Shown: positions 1 to 12,764 of the stretch, piece by piece
Numbering within the stretch: the stretch's first letter is position 1
Layout of the letters: each line of letters opens with the position of its first letter
NCBI GenBank assembly: GCA_013399875.1
Contig: VXAZ01008028.1
Coordinates: 532,080-596,079 of the forward strand
Origin: Gymnorhina tibicen
Lineage: Eukaryota > Chordata > Aves > Passeriformes > Artamidae
Direction: 5' to 3'
Length of the DNA: 64,000 bases
The notes under the pieces: model-generated
What the model was told of the DNA's origin: nothing
The model's input: only the letters and a program-made list of their open reading frames with translations
The model's database searches: none
Position numbers and translations under genes: made by a program

Positions 1-225
1 ACCTCCTTTAAAACACAGTCAACTTTAACATCAAGCCAAGTTGCTCAAGGCTTCATCCAGTCAAGATGAGAATTCCATCCTTGGAGATTTTCCAAACCTC
101 TCTGCCTACTGTTCTGAGTGCCTGATCACCTTCATGGGTGATCATGGGTGACTTTTTCCTTCCCAATATCCAGAATTTTCTCAGAATCGCCTTGTGCCCG
201 TTGCCTCTCCTCCCAATACCATGAA
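1..225 (-). mobile_element. CR1 LINE 3' fragment, old
   Basis: Read on minus, this matches the CR1 3' region. On plus it shows the diagnostic order agttgctcaaggcttcatcc, then ccaaacctctctgcctactgt, then gactttttccttcccaatat and a form of ttgtgcccgttgcctctcct. The 3' tail is cut by the window edge. It is diverged, so an old copy. Confidence 0.7.
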
Positions 226-1636
226 CCTCAGCTTTGCTTAAAATATAACAAATAATGATGTAGTTACTTTCTGGTGGGTGGTTATAAATAACTGATAGTC
301 TAGATGTTTATTTTAAACTCTTTCTCAAATATATCACAAGGAAAACAGATTTTGGAGTTTTGGGAAAAAGGAGACTGGGGATGAGAACTAGCTCCATGAC
401 AGCTCCCAATGTTCAGTTACCAAAGAGACACAATTTTTGCTCACAAAAGGTGTTATTTCTCTTCAAAAAAAACTTGGCACCAAAATTCAACTTCAGACTA
501 TGTTACTGACACCTATAAAACATTTACACATATATTAACAAGGAAATAATGTCTTCTTGGAAAGAATTAAAAAATAGTTGGCAGGAAATCTGGCCAAATA
601 AATTTCTTTAAAAGTTGCAATTTCCCATCACTTCTTAAAAGCCCGTTAATGAACGATGAATGTAAATGAACTGGAACATTTTACATTTCTAATTAGTTAA
701 CTAACATCAGAGCCATAAATCAAGGACTGATACCATAATTCAGTCCTTATAATTAAGTGTTTCAAACCTCTTCATAAATGTAGACAGATTACTGTAAACA
801 TATATCATTTTTGGCTGCAGTTGCTGAAACAAAATCCAAGAAAATTAATTTTAATATAATTGAAGATTTGTTTGAAAACTGTTAAAACTTGTGATAAAAT
901 CTTCTTTAAATACAGTTAACTATTTTCTTTTCAACTCTTCTTTTTTCCTAAATTATATCTTTTTTCCTTAAATTATATTATTATATCTCTGTGTGTTTAC
1001 AGAGAAGTTGCCATGTTTTAATGAATATTAAAGACTTCTGAAAATAAACCTCTTCATACTAATTACTGCTGTAAACCAACCTTCTTGTTCAGAAGGCAAT
1101 AAACTGTCTCAAACACTAATAAACTAGTGGACACAACTTTGGAAATTAAAAATATTGGATGAATTAATTCATACTTCAGCTAAAAATACTGGAAATAGCC
1201 ATATACCCCATGTAAATGTACTGTATGATTGGAGAGCACATCATTATTGAAACTTAGTGACATTTATCTGGATTAGAATCTCATTTTCAACCATACCAAA
1301 AAACCCCTCACAGTCTTTATAAGAAATATAATGCAAAGCAAAAGCAAAACATTAAATAAATAACTTTAAAACAATTTTACAACTCCAGAAGAACTAGAAT
1401 TACTGTATCAGTGCCTGCATTTTCCAATTAAATTACTTCATTATTATGTGCAATTGCCTTATTGCTCATGAAAAATCTGCTCATCCCCTGGTTTGTCTAC
1501 ATATAAAGTCTTAAGGAAATTTCAGCAGCTTCTTCAGAACCTCTGCCTTGTTTATTTGTTAAACATATTTTAATTCTGTTTAGAATGTGAAACCTTCAGG
1601 GCAGAGACCATTTCCTAACATGGTTCTTAATGATTT

Positions 1637-1800
1637 CGAATCACAGAATCATAAAATGGTTAAGCTTGGAAAATACCCCTAAGATCATCAAGTCCAACCA
1701 TAAACCTACCACCACCATGTTTACCATTAAATCATGTCCCCAAGTGCCACATCCACAGGGTTTTTAACACTTCTAGAGACAGTGAATACACAACTGCCTT
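1637..1800 (-). mobile_element. CR1 LINE 3' end fragment
   Basis: It begins with the complement of the CR1 tail (tcacagaatcataaaatggt), followed by agatcatcaagtccaaccat and the segment with tgtccccaagtgccacatcc. The rest of the CR1 is missing or too diverged beyond about 1800. Confidence 0.8.
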
Positions 1801-2272
1801 TAGCACAAGGAAAATCCAATTTTCAAGGTAACTGCCACTGCAAAGTCTGATAGATATTTTAGATAAATAATGCCACAACCACGAGACAGCAGGAAAAACT
1901 GCCTTTTTGTAGAAGGCAGCACATGATATACTGAGGGACCCAGTTTTTCTGAGTAACTTGGAGACAAGAATGTATAAATAAGAGTGTTTGATCTATTTCT
2001 TTGTCAGAAGTGCCCGCACTACTGCAAAAAACAAATGTTGTGTGCTCGCAGGTTTGGCTTCTGTACCTTTGTCCGTGTCTCCTACAGTGCTAACAAGGCT
2101 GGTGAGCTCCTGTTTAGCAATGAATCAAATGTTTCTACCTGCCACAATGCTGTGTTACACAGACACCCCATACAGCTGGAATTCAAAGGAGTGAGAGTGT
2201 GACAGTGCAATGCTACGCTGCAGCTTTTGATGAGCTGCTCTGGAGTGATGAAACAAAAGAGAAATAATTCAG

Positions 2273-2560
2273 AGGGGACTCCAGGAGAGCTGGAGAGGGA
2301 CTCTGGACAAGGGCATGGAGTGACAGAACAAAGGGAATGGTTTCCCACTGCCAGAGCCAGGGTTAGAAGGGATACTGGGAAGAAATTCTTGACTGTGAGG
2401 GTGTCAGTGACTGCCCCATCCCTGCAAGTGTCCAAGGCCAGGTTGAACAGGGCTTGGAGCAACCTGGGATAGTGGGAGGTGTCCCTGCCCATGGCAGGGG
2501 GTGGAATGAGATGGTCTTTCAGGTCCCTTCCAACCCAAACCATGGTGTGATTCTCTGATC
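2273..2560 (+). mobile_element. CR1 LINE 3' fragment
   Basis: It contains ctccaggagagctggagagg, ctggacaagggcatggag, aagaaattcttgactgtgag, ggtgtccctgcccatggcag and aggtcccttccaacccaaac, in CR1 order. It ends in a degenerate attctctgat tail. Confidence 0.92.
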
Positions 2561-3539
2561 TCTTCCCCTCTGGCACACCAGACTGGACACACCCACAGCA
2601 GCTTCATGAGCATCCCACTCAGGCTGGAGTGCACAACCATGAGCAGAAGCAACAGCCCCCACCTTCCCAGCCCCCTCTCCTGACTGCTCTCCAAAAGCAA
2701 ATGGAGATGCTGCTTCCGTGAAATAGTGGTGCTGTTCACTTCTCACATACCTAAGCTATGGAAGCATCTCAGAGGTGCTAAATAAATACAGGCAAAATAG
2801 TAACAAGTGTAGTCTAATTAGAACATTTCACTTAGTGCTCTTTTCAAGCTATTATATGTAACCTTAAAAAAACTTAATATGTTTTTGAATTAGCCCTTCA
2901 GGTATTCATACTTACTTTAACAAGAAAATAAGAAATCTGCAATAATTTGAATAACAATGTAGTAATTGTACTGCTACAGAAATGCATTTCCTTATAGAAA
3001 TGATAATTCATTTTTTTAAGTGTGTTTCTTTTCTGTGTTTTTAGTATCTCTAACAAATTTATGTGGATGAGGGTTCACTATAAAAATCCCCTTGCAAATA
3101 AACTGGCCTACTGCAAACAGGTTAAATGTATTTGACAGGGAAGCACAGGTAGCAGTTGGTGTGTTGGCAAAAGTCTTCTGCTACCACCAAAAGAAGTGGT
3201 AGCAAAGTGCTGTGGTTTAACTACAAAGAGTATTTTTGATTGGTAATCTTCCCACAATACTAATTCACTATACAAGAGCATTAGCAGGGGGGAAAAACAC
3301 ATAGATATTAAAAAATATATATATTAAAAAAAAAAAATCCAGAAGCCCACTAGATGGTGCTCCTATACAGCAAATACAGCTCAGAAGCACCATGCCCACT
3401 GCTAAAGGGGAATGAAGGCGATGAGATCCTGATCCACAGTTACCCAGGGTGCTTCTCTTTACAGAGGTCACATTTTTGCTATGCACTTGATGCTTTAGGT
3501 TTTAACTTTTATATTTTTTCGAACCCTGCACTGCCTAGT

Positions 3540-3898
3540 GTGTAACTCTGAAGTTTCGTGTGGCCTGTTAGCTGCTGTTCTCTCATTCTGGTTAGACATA
3601 ACAAACCCTCTCTATTTCAAGGACACCTTGATTGTCCCAAGCCCCAAAATGTGTAAACTAAAAGTCTTTGAAAAGGAGGGGCAAACTTGGGGTAATTACA
3701 TCATTAACTGAAGTTATAATTGGAGAATTAACCCTGATATGCAAATGGACCAAACTTATAAAAGTGTGAAGAACCCATGACCCAGCGTCCATCTTGGGTG
3801 GTGCCTTTTTGACTGTCCAGGGCGTACCTTTGAAGGCCTTGAAATAAATACCTACTTTTATTCTCTTATTCTTGTCTAGCCTCTGTTTTTAGGTATCA
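3540..3898 (+). mobile_element. solo LTR of an endogenous retrovirus (ERVL-like)
   Basis: The roughly 360-bp stretch reads like an avian retroviral LTR on the plus strand. It has an octamer ATGCAAAT at 3739-3746, a TATA box (TATAAAA, 3757-3763), then the segment gtccatcttgggtggtgcc. A polyadenylation signal AATAAA sits at 3843-3848, followed by the T-rich ttgtctagcctctg segment and a CA end (3897-3898). The left end (TGTAAC at 3540) is a best guess, because no clean target-site duplication is visible. No internal viral genes accompany it. It is antisense to CTNNA2. Confidence 0.75.
3757..3763 (+). promoter_or_regulatory. TATA box of the LTR
   Basis: TATAAAA lies 11 bp downstream of the octamer ATGCAAAT and about 80 bp upstream of the AATAAA signal, the usual U3-R arrangement of an LTR. 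Whether it is still active cannot be told from sequence. Confidence 0.55.
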
Positions 3899-4485
3899 TA
3901 CTTGCTACCAAAATCCTGACATTTCCACTGCCGTCCCTTGTACTCTGGAGCTGACCCTTTCCACAGTAATATATTAACAAGCCCATACATACATAGAAGG
4001 GGTTGTAATGAGCAGGGAAATGCAGCAGTAACTGAAAGGAAAAGCTTGTTTGGCCCCTCAGCATCATCAGGACCTCAAAAATTTACTCTGGTTCTTCCTC
4101 ATTTGAAAGATCAGTTCAGCATCCTCGAACACACGTCTCTGCAAACAGGTGATGCTTTGGGGTTTAGTGTAAAACACAACATTTTGCCATTGGTCATTAT
4201 TTTCTTAATATGCAAAGCATGACCAGTCTGATGTTTCCCCCACTCAGGGGAGATCTGAGGAGTGCAGACAGTGACAAAGCACCTCACTACTGCATTGAAG
4301 TTTTGGAAACACTGGGGTGCAGCCTAGCTGCCTTCACACAGGAAATGGTTGGCTTGACACTATTGCAGTGTAAAAGTCACTTCAGCTGCACCAGGGACAA
4401 AAAATCCAACCTGTAATTTGGGGTTCCCAACACAAGAAATTTGTGAATGTGGGGAATGAGCCCAGATGAGACCCACAAAGTTGAT

Positions 4486-4779
4486 CAGAGGGCTGGAGGA
4501 CCTCTGCTCTGAAGCCAGGCTGGGAGAGCTGGGGGTGCTCACCTGGAGAACAGAAGGCTCCAGGGAGACCTCAGAGCCCCTTCCGGTGCCTAAAGGGGCT
4601 CCAGGAGAGCTGGAGAGGGACTCTGGACAAGGGATGGAGTAACAGGACAAGGAGGAATGACAGGCTGGACAGGGCTTGGAGCAACCTGGTCTAGTGGAAG
4701 GTGTCTCTGCTCATGGCAGGGGGTGGAATGAGATGAGCTTTGATGTCCCTGCCTACCCAAACCATTCTGAGATTCTGCA
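4486..4779 (+). mobile_element. CR1 LINE 3' fragment with internal deletion
   Basis: It starts with the ggctggaggacctctgctct segment and runs through ctccaggagagctggagagg. It then jumps at about 4660 from the ggacaaggaggaatg part directly to acaggctggacagggcttgg. About 100-150 bp of the usual CR1 middle (the aggaagaaattctt part) is missing. The end is acccaaaccattctgagatt. Confidence 0.88.
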
Positions 4780-5718
4780 GTATTTCATCCAAATCCATAC
4801 ATGAGGTCATCTGAACTTCCAGCACATTTTCCCCAGTGCATTCCTAGTTAAATTCAATATAGAACTGCTATTATATAGAAACTGCCATTTGCTTGGGCTA
4901 GAGCTACTCAAGCTCAACAAGTCTGGTTCCAAATTGCTGTGGGATGTGCAGTAATATTTTTGCAATTGTTTCTTATGAATTTCAGTAGCGAAACAAACGC
5001 ATTTCAATCCTTATTTCAGAGCTCACATTTTGTCCTTTTCTCTGCAGCATCACAAATCACTTCTCTGAAGAACATATTTACAAGCAAATTGCAATTCCAT
5101 AAATGTTCTGCAAAAATCCATTCTCAGATCATCTAGCAGTTATTTGTCCAAAAAGGAACATTTTAAAGGTAGTCACTTAATGATACAGCATTTCTTCTGT
5201 CTGCTACATTTCTGCCACATTTTGACAGCCCTTAATTTTATTACCAAAAAAAAAAAAAGCAGTCTTTGCTATTGCTATACCCAGATACTTTGTCTTTTCA
5301 GTTTCTCTGTAATGTTTTCCCCTCATTACACACTTACTAGATTTTTCACTCCATTTAAGGTGCACTGCATTCTGTAGCCATGCAAAATATTCCTAAAGGA
5401 GCATTAATGTATTCACGAAATATGTTATGATAGCCCATTTATTAATTACGAGCTGCATTTAACAGCTTGGAGGACAGTGACCAGTGTCATCAGACACTTT
5501 CTTTCTCATCAAATGTAGTCATCTCCCAAATGGTTGACCTGCTCTGTTCAAAAATTCATTAAAGATTGAGTTACTCTGCCTGTAATTTCTCAGTTCAAAT
5601 GCTGCTCATGACAAAAAATAGTGCTATTTCAGTACCCTGGGACCTATCCCAAATACATAAATACCTCAAGGACCAAAAATCATTTTAACCACCTCTTTCA
5701 ATTCTCAACCATATCAAA

Positions 5719-5876
5719 TCATAGAATGTTGCCTGACTTGGAAGGGACCCACAAGGATCAACCAGTCTAACCCCAGGCCCTTCCCAGGACAACAGCAAGA
5801 ATCCCACCCTATGCCTGAGAGCATTGTCCAAATGCTACTTGAACTCTGGCAGGTTTGGTGCTGTGACCACTTCCCT
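5719..5876 (-). mobile_element. CR1 LINE 3' end fragment
   Basis: It begins tcatagaatg and has cttggaagggacccacaagg, ccaggcccttcccaggac and gagagcattgtccaaatgct. This is the 'gggacccacaaggatca' CR1 subtype, also seen at 43177 and 52462. Confidence 0.87.
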
Positions 5877-6849
5877 TCATATTCCTTTAAATTCCTTTAT
5901 AAACCAGATTATTTTCATACTCAGAAATCAGAGAGTAAAGGGGTGACCCACAGGCCCAGCAGTTCAAGATGTAACAAGGACCAACACTGCTGGACTGCAA
6001 CTTTAAAGACAAAATACAGAGAAACAGTAAATCGAATGCTAAAAAAGATAAAAAATGATAAAACATCAGATCAAACTACATCAGCCATAGGGCTTGCCTG
6101 TTTGGATTAACATACATTAAAAAGCAAGCACTATCTATCCCTTTTAACAAATAAAATATTATTTTATACCATTGCTAGAGGCAGAACTTGCACACACAAA
6201 CAAAAAAGTCAGGGAGAAAGTCAGCTAAGCCATCTCATCAGTGCTTTCTGGAGCAATACAGAAAACAACAGATATTCGCTTTTGCATCAATGGAGAAAAG
6301 GGGGTTTGGTCCTTTTTGCCTTTGGATATCTTTTCATCCCCTAAGTCAGAGAATTTATAAATTTTATTTAATTTTACTGCAGATAATTCAAGTCTTGCTT
6401 CAACACAGGAATAATCCTTTTTATGGAATTAGGGTGTATGCATAGTAAACAGCTTTATATTTACAATGCCATTACACCCACCCTCACAGCAGTGCACAAG
6501 AATGATTACCCTCATTTTTCATATCCAAATCTAAAGAAAATTATTTAGAATTGCTTAAAATGTAAAGCATTATAGGTTACCCAGTCTGAAACCCCTAGAA
6601 TCTGAATTTCCACTCTGATTAGCGCTTCTGAGGTGTTGTCAGCACATCCCACTGACACAGCTACACTCCTTGGGACTAAGGAATCGTAATCCCAGTCCAT
6701 ACTCTGAGAGGAGGCACCCTCCTACTCACCAGAGATCCCAAGTGCCCAGTAAATACTACTTTTGCCTGTCACTGCCCCCTCCCTATTCCATCATGGAGAA
6801 CACATTCCCCAGCTATCTGTGTGCCGCCCTTGCTGTGGTAGAGACAATC

Positions 6850-7284
6850 ATGGAATCACAAAATTGCTTGGATTGGAAAAGCCTTCTAGGATCATCAAGT
6901 CCAACTCCAGCACTGCCAAGGCCACCACCGACCCACGTCCCAGAGTGTCACACCCACGTGGCTTTTAAATTCCTCCAGGGGTGGGGACTCCACCATGGCC
7001 CTGGGCACTTGTACCAGGGCTGGACACCCTTTGGGTAAAGGAAACTTCCCTGATATCCAATCTAAACCATCCCTGGCACAGCCTGAGGCCGTTTCCTCTC
7101 CTCCTGTCCCTGTTCCCTGCGAGCAGAGCCTGACCCCCCTGGCTGCCCCCTCCTGTCAGGGAGTTGTGCAGAGCCACAAGGTCCCCCCTGAGCCTCCTTT
7201 TCTCCAGGCTGAGCCCTCCCAGCTCCTTCAACTGCACCTGCTGCTCCACACCCTTCCTCAGCTTCACTGCCCTTCTTTGGACAC
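6850..7284 (-). mobile_element. CR1 LINE 3' fragment, 435 bp
   Basis: It begins tggaatcacaaaattgcttg, then gatcatcaagtccaactcca, atccaatctaaaccatccct, cctgtcagggagttgtgcag and tctccaggctgagccctccc. It is close to the copy at 62889, so both belong to one subfamily. The open frames across it are translations of this repeat. Confidence 0.92.
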
Positions 7285-10265
7285 AATTATTCCTTTACTT
7301 TATATCCAGATACAGATACATATTTTTATATCCACATGTATTTTTACTCCTCTGCAGTTACCAAACCCACACCAGTGCCGATGCCATCTCTCTTCATCTC
7401 AGTTTTCACCCAGCAGAGGTTTCCTGGTCCTTCTCCTTGCATTTCTTCTCATTCAATAATTTCACTCTACCTACCTCCCCACCACACTCCAGTTTGATGT
7501 GTAGGACCTGTCTTTCCTGCACACCATGAGGGCTTATGGGGAGGACACCAGATAAATCCATCCCACAATTTAACATGTGCCAACACAGCAGTCCCTCAAT
7601 AACCAAAAGAGATGAGACCTTACCAGATCAAATTACCATTTCCTGAGTGAAAACAGAGCTTTTTCAGACCTCACAGTAAGTTCTTCAAAAATTTGACACT
7701 AAAATATGGAAGTCTTCTAATGACTTCCATAAATTTGGCCAAGTATCATGAGGGGAAATAAACTGCGTACCCCCATTTGCATTAAGAACTCAGAAATATT
7801 TCATGAGCATAAAATATATGCCAAATTTTAATAATAAATTACTAATAAAACTAGCAATACCTGGTTTTAAATGATCTAAGATTAAAGCAGGAACATGGAA
7901 GTTAAAGGACAAAGCAACAACGCATTAAACATGTACTTTTGTCATCAATCAACTTCAAACAGACTTTAAAGGACAAAAATCTAATAAGGAACAGATTTGT
8001 GAACCCGCCTTATTTCTACATAAATTATCTCTGAGAAGCAATAAATGACAACTATCTCCAAAACTTTGCTGCTAATAACTCATGGGTGACTTTATACAAC
8101 CCCCCAGTGTATAGAGTGTGACAATTATGGTAGTTAATTAGTTAAACACAATGGCTGAAGTGCTCCAAATAGGTAGAATAATTGTTTGTATTATATGTGA
8201 TGATATTTTGATTGAGAAAATATTCAGCTTATTCACACTGCAGTTATCTGAAGTGTTAAGCCACAGAACACTGATTCCGAAATTTGAAATAATGAAGGCT
8301 GGGAAGTATAAAAAATTATGGAAAAAACCTGTAAGCTTATTTTTAATACAGAAGAATTATCCTGGCATATATAATGCAGGGTTTAATAATCACTTCATAC
8401 CAAATACAAATTGATCTCAATCAATATGACTGAGACTGTAAAATAAATATTCTGTAAAATTATTTTCATTAGAAAATACAAACTTCTTTCCCTCGCTGAA
8501 GTAATATACTGACACCATAAAAAGCAAATTTTTTTTCTCCACCACCTTTTTACTCATTACACAGTTTCACCAGTCTGGTAATATTTCTTGTTTTCTTGCT
8601 TGTAAAACATAAAGGTAAATTCACAATCATCCCACCATCAACAGCTATAAATGTTGACTTTCCCTGGAGTTTAGGGAATGTCATCTCTGTTCCAAAAATA
8701 GGTGTGAATAAATCTCATTCAACAGCTAAGCAGTGAGTTAGAAAATGGATAATACAATTGTTTCAATCTCTGTATCCTTACAAGTCAAAGTTTTCATTTA
8801 GTTTCCTAAAATAAGAAAGAGAAAATTCCCCAAAAAGGCTGTTTTTCCAGACGTAATTATGAACAGAACACGCTACTATGGCTGTACATCTCCCACACAC
8901 ATGCATGGCTCCTGCAACATCACGGAAAGTAGAAAAGACTTTACCTGAGGAGAAAAAGGATGAATATTCTCATAGAGGCAGGGGACAATGTCAGAGGTCT
9001 CGCACAGTCTTCACTACATTTATTTTCACTAAGCACAACAACTCTCTTTGCATTGAACAACAGCCTTTTTTCCAGAAGGCAGCAGCAGCATCATCAGTTT
9101 GGGACTGAGAAGTCACATGTTTTCTGTCCCTGTTTGTCAAACCTTTGCTGTCCATAACGTGCAAAGTCCCACACAAAAGCCAGAGCACAATCAGACCACA
9201 CAGGGATATTATTCCCAGGATCTTACCAATCACGGATCAACCCGTGAGCTGAGAAGGCCCTGAAAACCCTGAGGAATTCCTTAAATCTTAACCCACAGTA
9301 ATTGTGCAGGAACAAGCACAGATGTAAGAACAGATGCAGGAGACAAGCCCAGTCCAGCATGCCATGAGATGAACCACCTGCACTACACCTTCACTTCCAG
9401 CCCTAAATGCAGCAGGACTGAGCAGCTCCTGATTGCAGGTGACAGATGCTTGGATTGCAACCTTGTGCCTTAATCAAAGTGAAAAGGACACCATTCCCTA
9501 ATAATAACTTTAACAAATCTTTGCCTTAAGTCAGAACAAAAGACAAAAATATTTTCAGAGATGTCTGCCGTAACTTTTTTTTTCACTGCCTGAAGAACAA
9601 TCCTCACATGTGAGACAGGGAAAAATCATCAGACAGGACTGCTAATGAAATTAACAGCTAAACAATTAGCTGTCAAGGAAGTTGCTTAAGCGAAACTGTA
9701 TCTGTTGCTGGAACAGAGGCTGCAGCACTTTGCCCGCAGCTGAACTGACTGCTATCAACTCTGTTTGAAAGATGCTTTTTCCATACCTTTGATTAACATA
9801 ATTCATGATTCAAGTTGAATGTTAATGTTTCCAGGATGCTGAGCTCCATCACAATCTTCATTTTTTTGTCTTGTCGTCCTGACTTGCCAGACAAACATGA
9901 TTTTACCATTCAAGCAACCCCAGATCTTGGTCACAAAACTGCCAGATTAATCAGACTTTGCATTTACTAGAACCATGTAGTGAGATTTGTCAAGGATCCT
10001 AAGGATAATAAAAACTTATTTTTCTCACTATCCCAGCCACTGCATATGAGCAAAAGTAACTCCTTATAATTCCAGTCCATTAGCAGCCAACAACCATTCC
10101 TCACTAAAACCAACACACATCAATGTCTGCCCTTTGTCTCTGCAGTCTGAGGAAATGGATATCAATGAAAAGGGGAATTTGAGTCCTGCATAAGAACATT
10201 TTAGTTAAAAGCTCCATAGATTGTGTGAAGAAACACCTCATTTTCCGCACCCTGCTGATACTCAC

Positions 10266-10532
10266 ATCAAACTCATTCAAAGCAGCAGCGAGCTCTCCTA
10301 TGCCAGTGTGGCCCTTGTTCTCATCGGTGGGCGAGGTGGCCTGGGCAGCATTGGAGATCCCAGCAATTGCCTCCTGCACTTGCTTGAAGACGTAGTCCCT
10401 GTTGGCCCTCGTGGCTGCAACATCGGGGTGGCGGAGGAAGGCCTGGGAGGCCGTGTACAGCATGGTGGCATTCTTCTTCAGAGCCCCTCGGGCCGCAGCC
10501 ATCTCGTCCCTGCAGTGAGGATCCTTCAGTTC
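10266..10532 (-). CDS. CTNNA2: alpha-N-catenin exon, about residues 196-284 (end of N domain)
   Basis: This 267-nt exon codes for 89 residues and is phase 0 at both ends. After an acceptor ending tcatttag it reads ELKDPHCRDEMAAARGALKK, then NATMLYTASQAFLRHPDVAA, TRANRDYVFKQVQEAIAGIS and NAAQATSPTDENKGHTGIGE, and ends LAAALNEFD at GAT|gtgagt. It covers the last helices of the N domain and the linker towards the M (vinculin-binding) domain. The next exon in the family (NKIILDP...) is not in the window. The frame runs on about 54 codons past the donor, but that tail has no family similarity and is intron. FLRHPDVAATRANRDYVFKQ supports alpha-N over alpha-E catenin. DENKG differs from the DEAKG I recall in mammals. 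Confidence 0.96.
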
Positions 10533-10978
10533 CTAAATGAAAATACAGTTTTTGGAGTTGGAAATGAAAGGTTTTGTGTTAGAATGTATTGCCTTGAGCA
10601 TCCAGGCATAAACACCACGCAGTGGTTTGGCAGAGATGGAATCAATGGCAGAATCCGCCATAAATCACTGAAAGAATTCCCCTCCTGCCCAAGGAAGTCT
10701 GGTCCTTCTGTGTCACTACAGCTGTTACATTCTGCTTACAATATCTTACCAAAGAGTCACTTCCCTTCTGCAAAAACCCACAAAAAATGTATATAAAACA
10801 TCCAAAATTACTCTTCCTGACCAGCTGGATTCCTTCTGCTGATTCCATAAAGGCAATGGAAGTGCAACACTCCTGTTGCAGCAAGTACCTTATTTTTCTA
10901 ATTACTATGCCCATGTCCTTTATAAAATTACCATAAGGCCTTTAAAAAGATCAAAATAAAAGCATTACACAGATGAAT

Positions 10979-11062
10979 ATCATAGAATCACAGAATCAAA
11001 GAATTAACTAGGTTGGAGAAGACCTTTGAGATCATCAAATCCAATCTATCACCTAACACCAT
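10979..11062 (-). mobile_element. CR1 LINE 3' tail
   Basis: It shows repeated tail units (tcatagaatcacagaatc), then taggttggagaagacctttg and agatcatcaaatccaatct. It is cut after about 85 bp. Confidence 0.85.
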
Positions 11063-11759
11063 ATGGTTTTAGTTCTTAAAGACTTACTGAGTATGCCTGT
11101 CAACATTTCTATTTTGCTTCCCTTCATATTTTGCTCTATTCCTCATATCGTTTAGTATTTTTATATTTAGTTTATCATGGCAGATACTTTCTTTTGTTTC
11201 CCCTGACAACAAGAATCAGATACTGCACAGTATGTTATCAGAATTATGTATTATTGTTATTTAACCAACAATTTTTTCTTTTAATTATAGTGTCTATCAC
11301 ACTGTCCTTGAAAGCTTTACAAATATTAAGACAGCCCTAACAGTATTCATAAGGAATAACAAAACATTATTACCTCTGTTTTAAAACTATGAACAAACCA
11401 GTCTGGAGAGCTGAATAGTTAATGTTTATGTTCACACACAGAGTCTATCACCAACACTGAAAAAGGACCCGGATATTCTGGATTTAAAGGTTCTACCCAT
11501 TGATTAATTTCAGCCACACACAGCTGACAGGTAACAGTCTTCAGAGAGAATTTTTTGCCATATTCTCGTATCTCCAATGAGAACTTAAGAGATATAAACA
11601 TTCATTAACTTTCATGTTTTTCTCTTTTTTCCATGTTTACAGCTCTATTTCCACAGGGGAAGTGTCTGAATGTACAGAAGAGCACTCTCCATATAGTGAC
11701 TAGATTCTACATTTTTTTTTTATTTGCCTTAGTCATAGGGTTTTCTTTTATGCAGTCCC

Positions 11760-11834
11760 ACAAGGAGCAGGGAGATGGGCTTGATGATCCTTGATGATCA
11801 AGGTCTCTTCCAACTTGATATATTCAATGATTCA
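11760..11834 (+). mobile_element. CR1 LINE 3' tail, small and diverged
   Basis: The stretch gggcttgatgatccttgatg, then aaggtctcttccaacttgat and attcaatgattc matches the last bases of a plus-strand CR1. Confidence 0.65.
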
Positions 11835-12644
11835 ATTTCAGCAAAATTTTATGAATGCTGTTATGAAAATGCTATTTTTCATAAAAATGCCCTACAATCA
11901 TTACTCAGAAGTAAACCGTCATTACTGCAATTCAGAAAATAAGGTAAATTGGTGGATGAATATGGAAAGCAAGCTATCCAAATTCAGTGTGCTATGCAGG
12001 ACAAAGATGACACATCCTTGAATTACTGGTGGTATTCAAATATAATTGAAGTTGGAGAGACCTTATACAACTCCACAGTGTCTTAAAAGGAACAGTGTTC
12101 AGGGGAAAGTTATCTTTATTGCAAAGTTGCACAATGACCGGCCTTGAATGAATGTTACCGTGACTTTCTGGTCTTTTTTTCAGCTGCCTTAGCAATGAAT
12201 AAATGGATAAATGAATAATTTTTTTTAAAAAACCTGAAAGTTATTAATAATGGTTTTAAGCACAAAGTAGATTTCTGTCCCTCCTGAACTTGAATTATAC
12301 TGAAGTAGCCAAGAGCTTGTGCTTTACCAGCTGTCAGAGTGACCTGAAATCTGCATAGGTTAGAATTAAATGGGAATAATCATCAAATTAAAACTATCCG
12401 TAACCTCCTGAATCACTTCCTTTTTCACCTTTCAATCTGTTATTAATTGAAGCCTTTTGGAACATAGTCTTAAAGAAACTGCACTTCCAAAAAACTTCGT
12501 CACATTCAAAACTAATCAGTGTGATTAAATTATAGGCCATGACACAGCAATTAATCGTTCACTGTGCATTTTAAACCAGACTTGGATATAAAACACAAGA
12601 ACTTTAGAATGCAGATGGACTTTTCCAGCTACTCCTGTACTCAC

Positions 12645-12764
12645 CTGTTGTCGTCTCGCAGCAACATAGTTCAGTTTTACCATTTCCTTCCCAAATTCCT
12701 TAAAGCGATTGGCTAAATCTTGCTCATTTGTTGCATTTTTCACAGCTTCTAGTGCCTCCTCTAC
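12645..12764 (-). CDS. CTNNA2: alpha-N-catenin exon, about residues 156-195 (N domain)
   Basis: This 120-nt exon codes for exactly 40 residues and is phase 0 at both ends. It follows attgtgttgtag and reads VEEALEAVKNATNEQDLANR then FKEFGKEMVKLNYVAARRQQ. It ends CAG|gtgagt, a near-consensus donor. It lies in the second half of the alpha-catenin N domain, a helical segment linking the beta-catenin-binding part to the rest of the bundle. Because its length is a multiple of three, skipping it would keep the frame. Nothing in the sequence shows that this happens. The boundaries are supported by both splice sites and by exact joining to the neighbouring exons. Confidence 0.95.

Larger units (their letters stand above)
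1..10265 (-). other. CTNNA2: CTNNA2 intron 3' of the residue-284 exon (partial)
   Basis: The intron runs from the donor gtgagt at 10265 to beyond the left edge. It holds CR1 fragments at 1-225, 1637-1800, 2273-2560, 4486-4779, 5719-5876 and 6850-7284, and a solo LTR at 3540-3898. I see no exon or RNA gene in it. The stretch 7285-10265 is plain AT-rich intron, with no repeat I can name. Confidence 0.85.
10533..12644 (-). other. CTNNA2: CTNNA2 intron (2.1 kb)
   Basis: The donor is gtgagt at 12644 and the acceptor ends tttag at 10533. It contains only two small CR1 3' tails (10979-11062 on minus and 11760-11834 on plus). The rest is unremarkable AT-rich DNA. Confidence 0.92.

Noticed and set aside
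6670..7529. Overlapping open frames of 100-154 codons on both strands
   Set aside because: Most overlie the CR1 fragment at 6850-7284, and similar frames appear over its relative at 62889. They are repeat translations.
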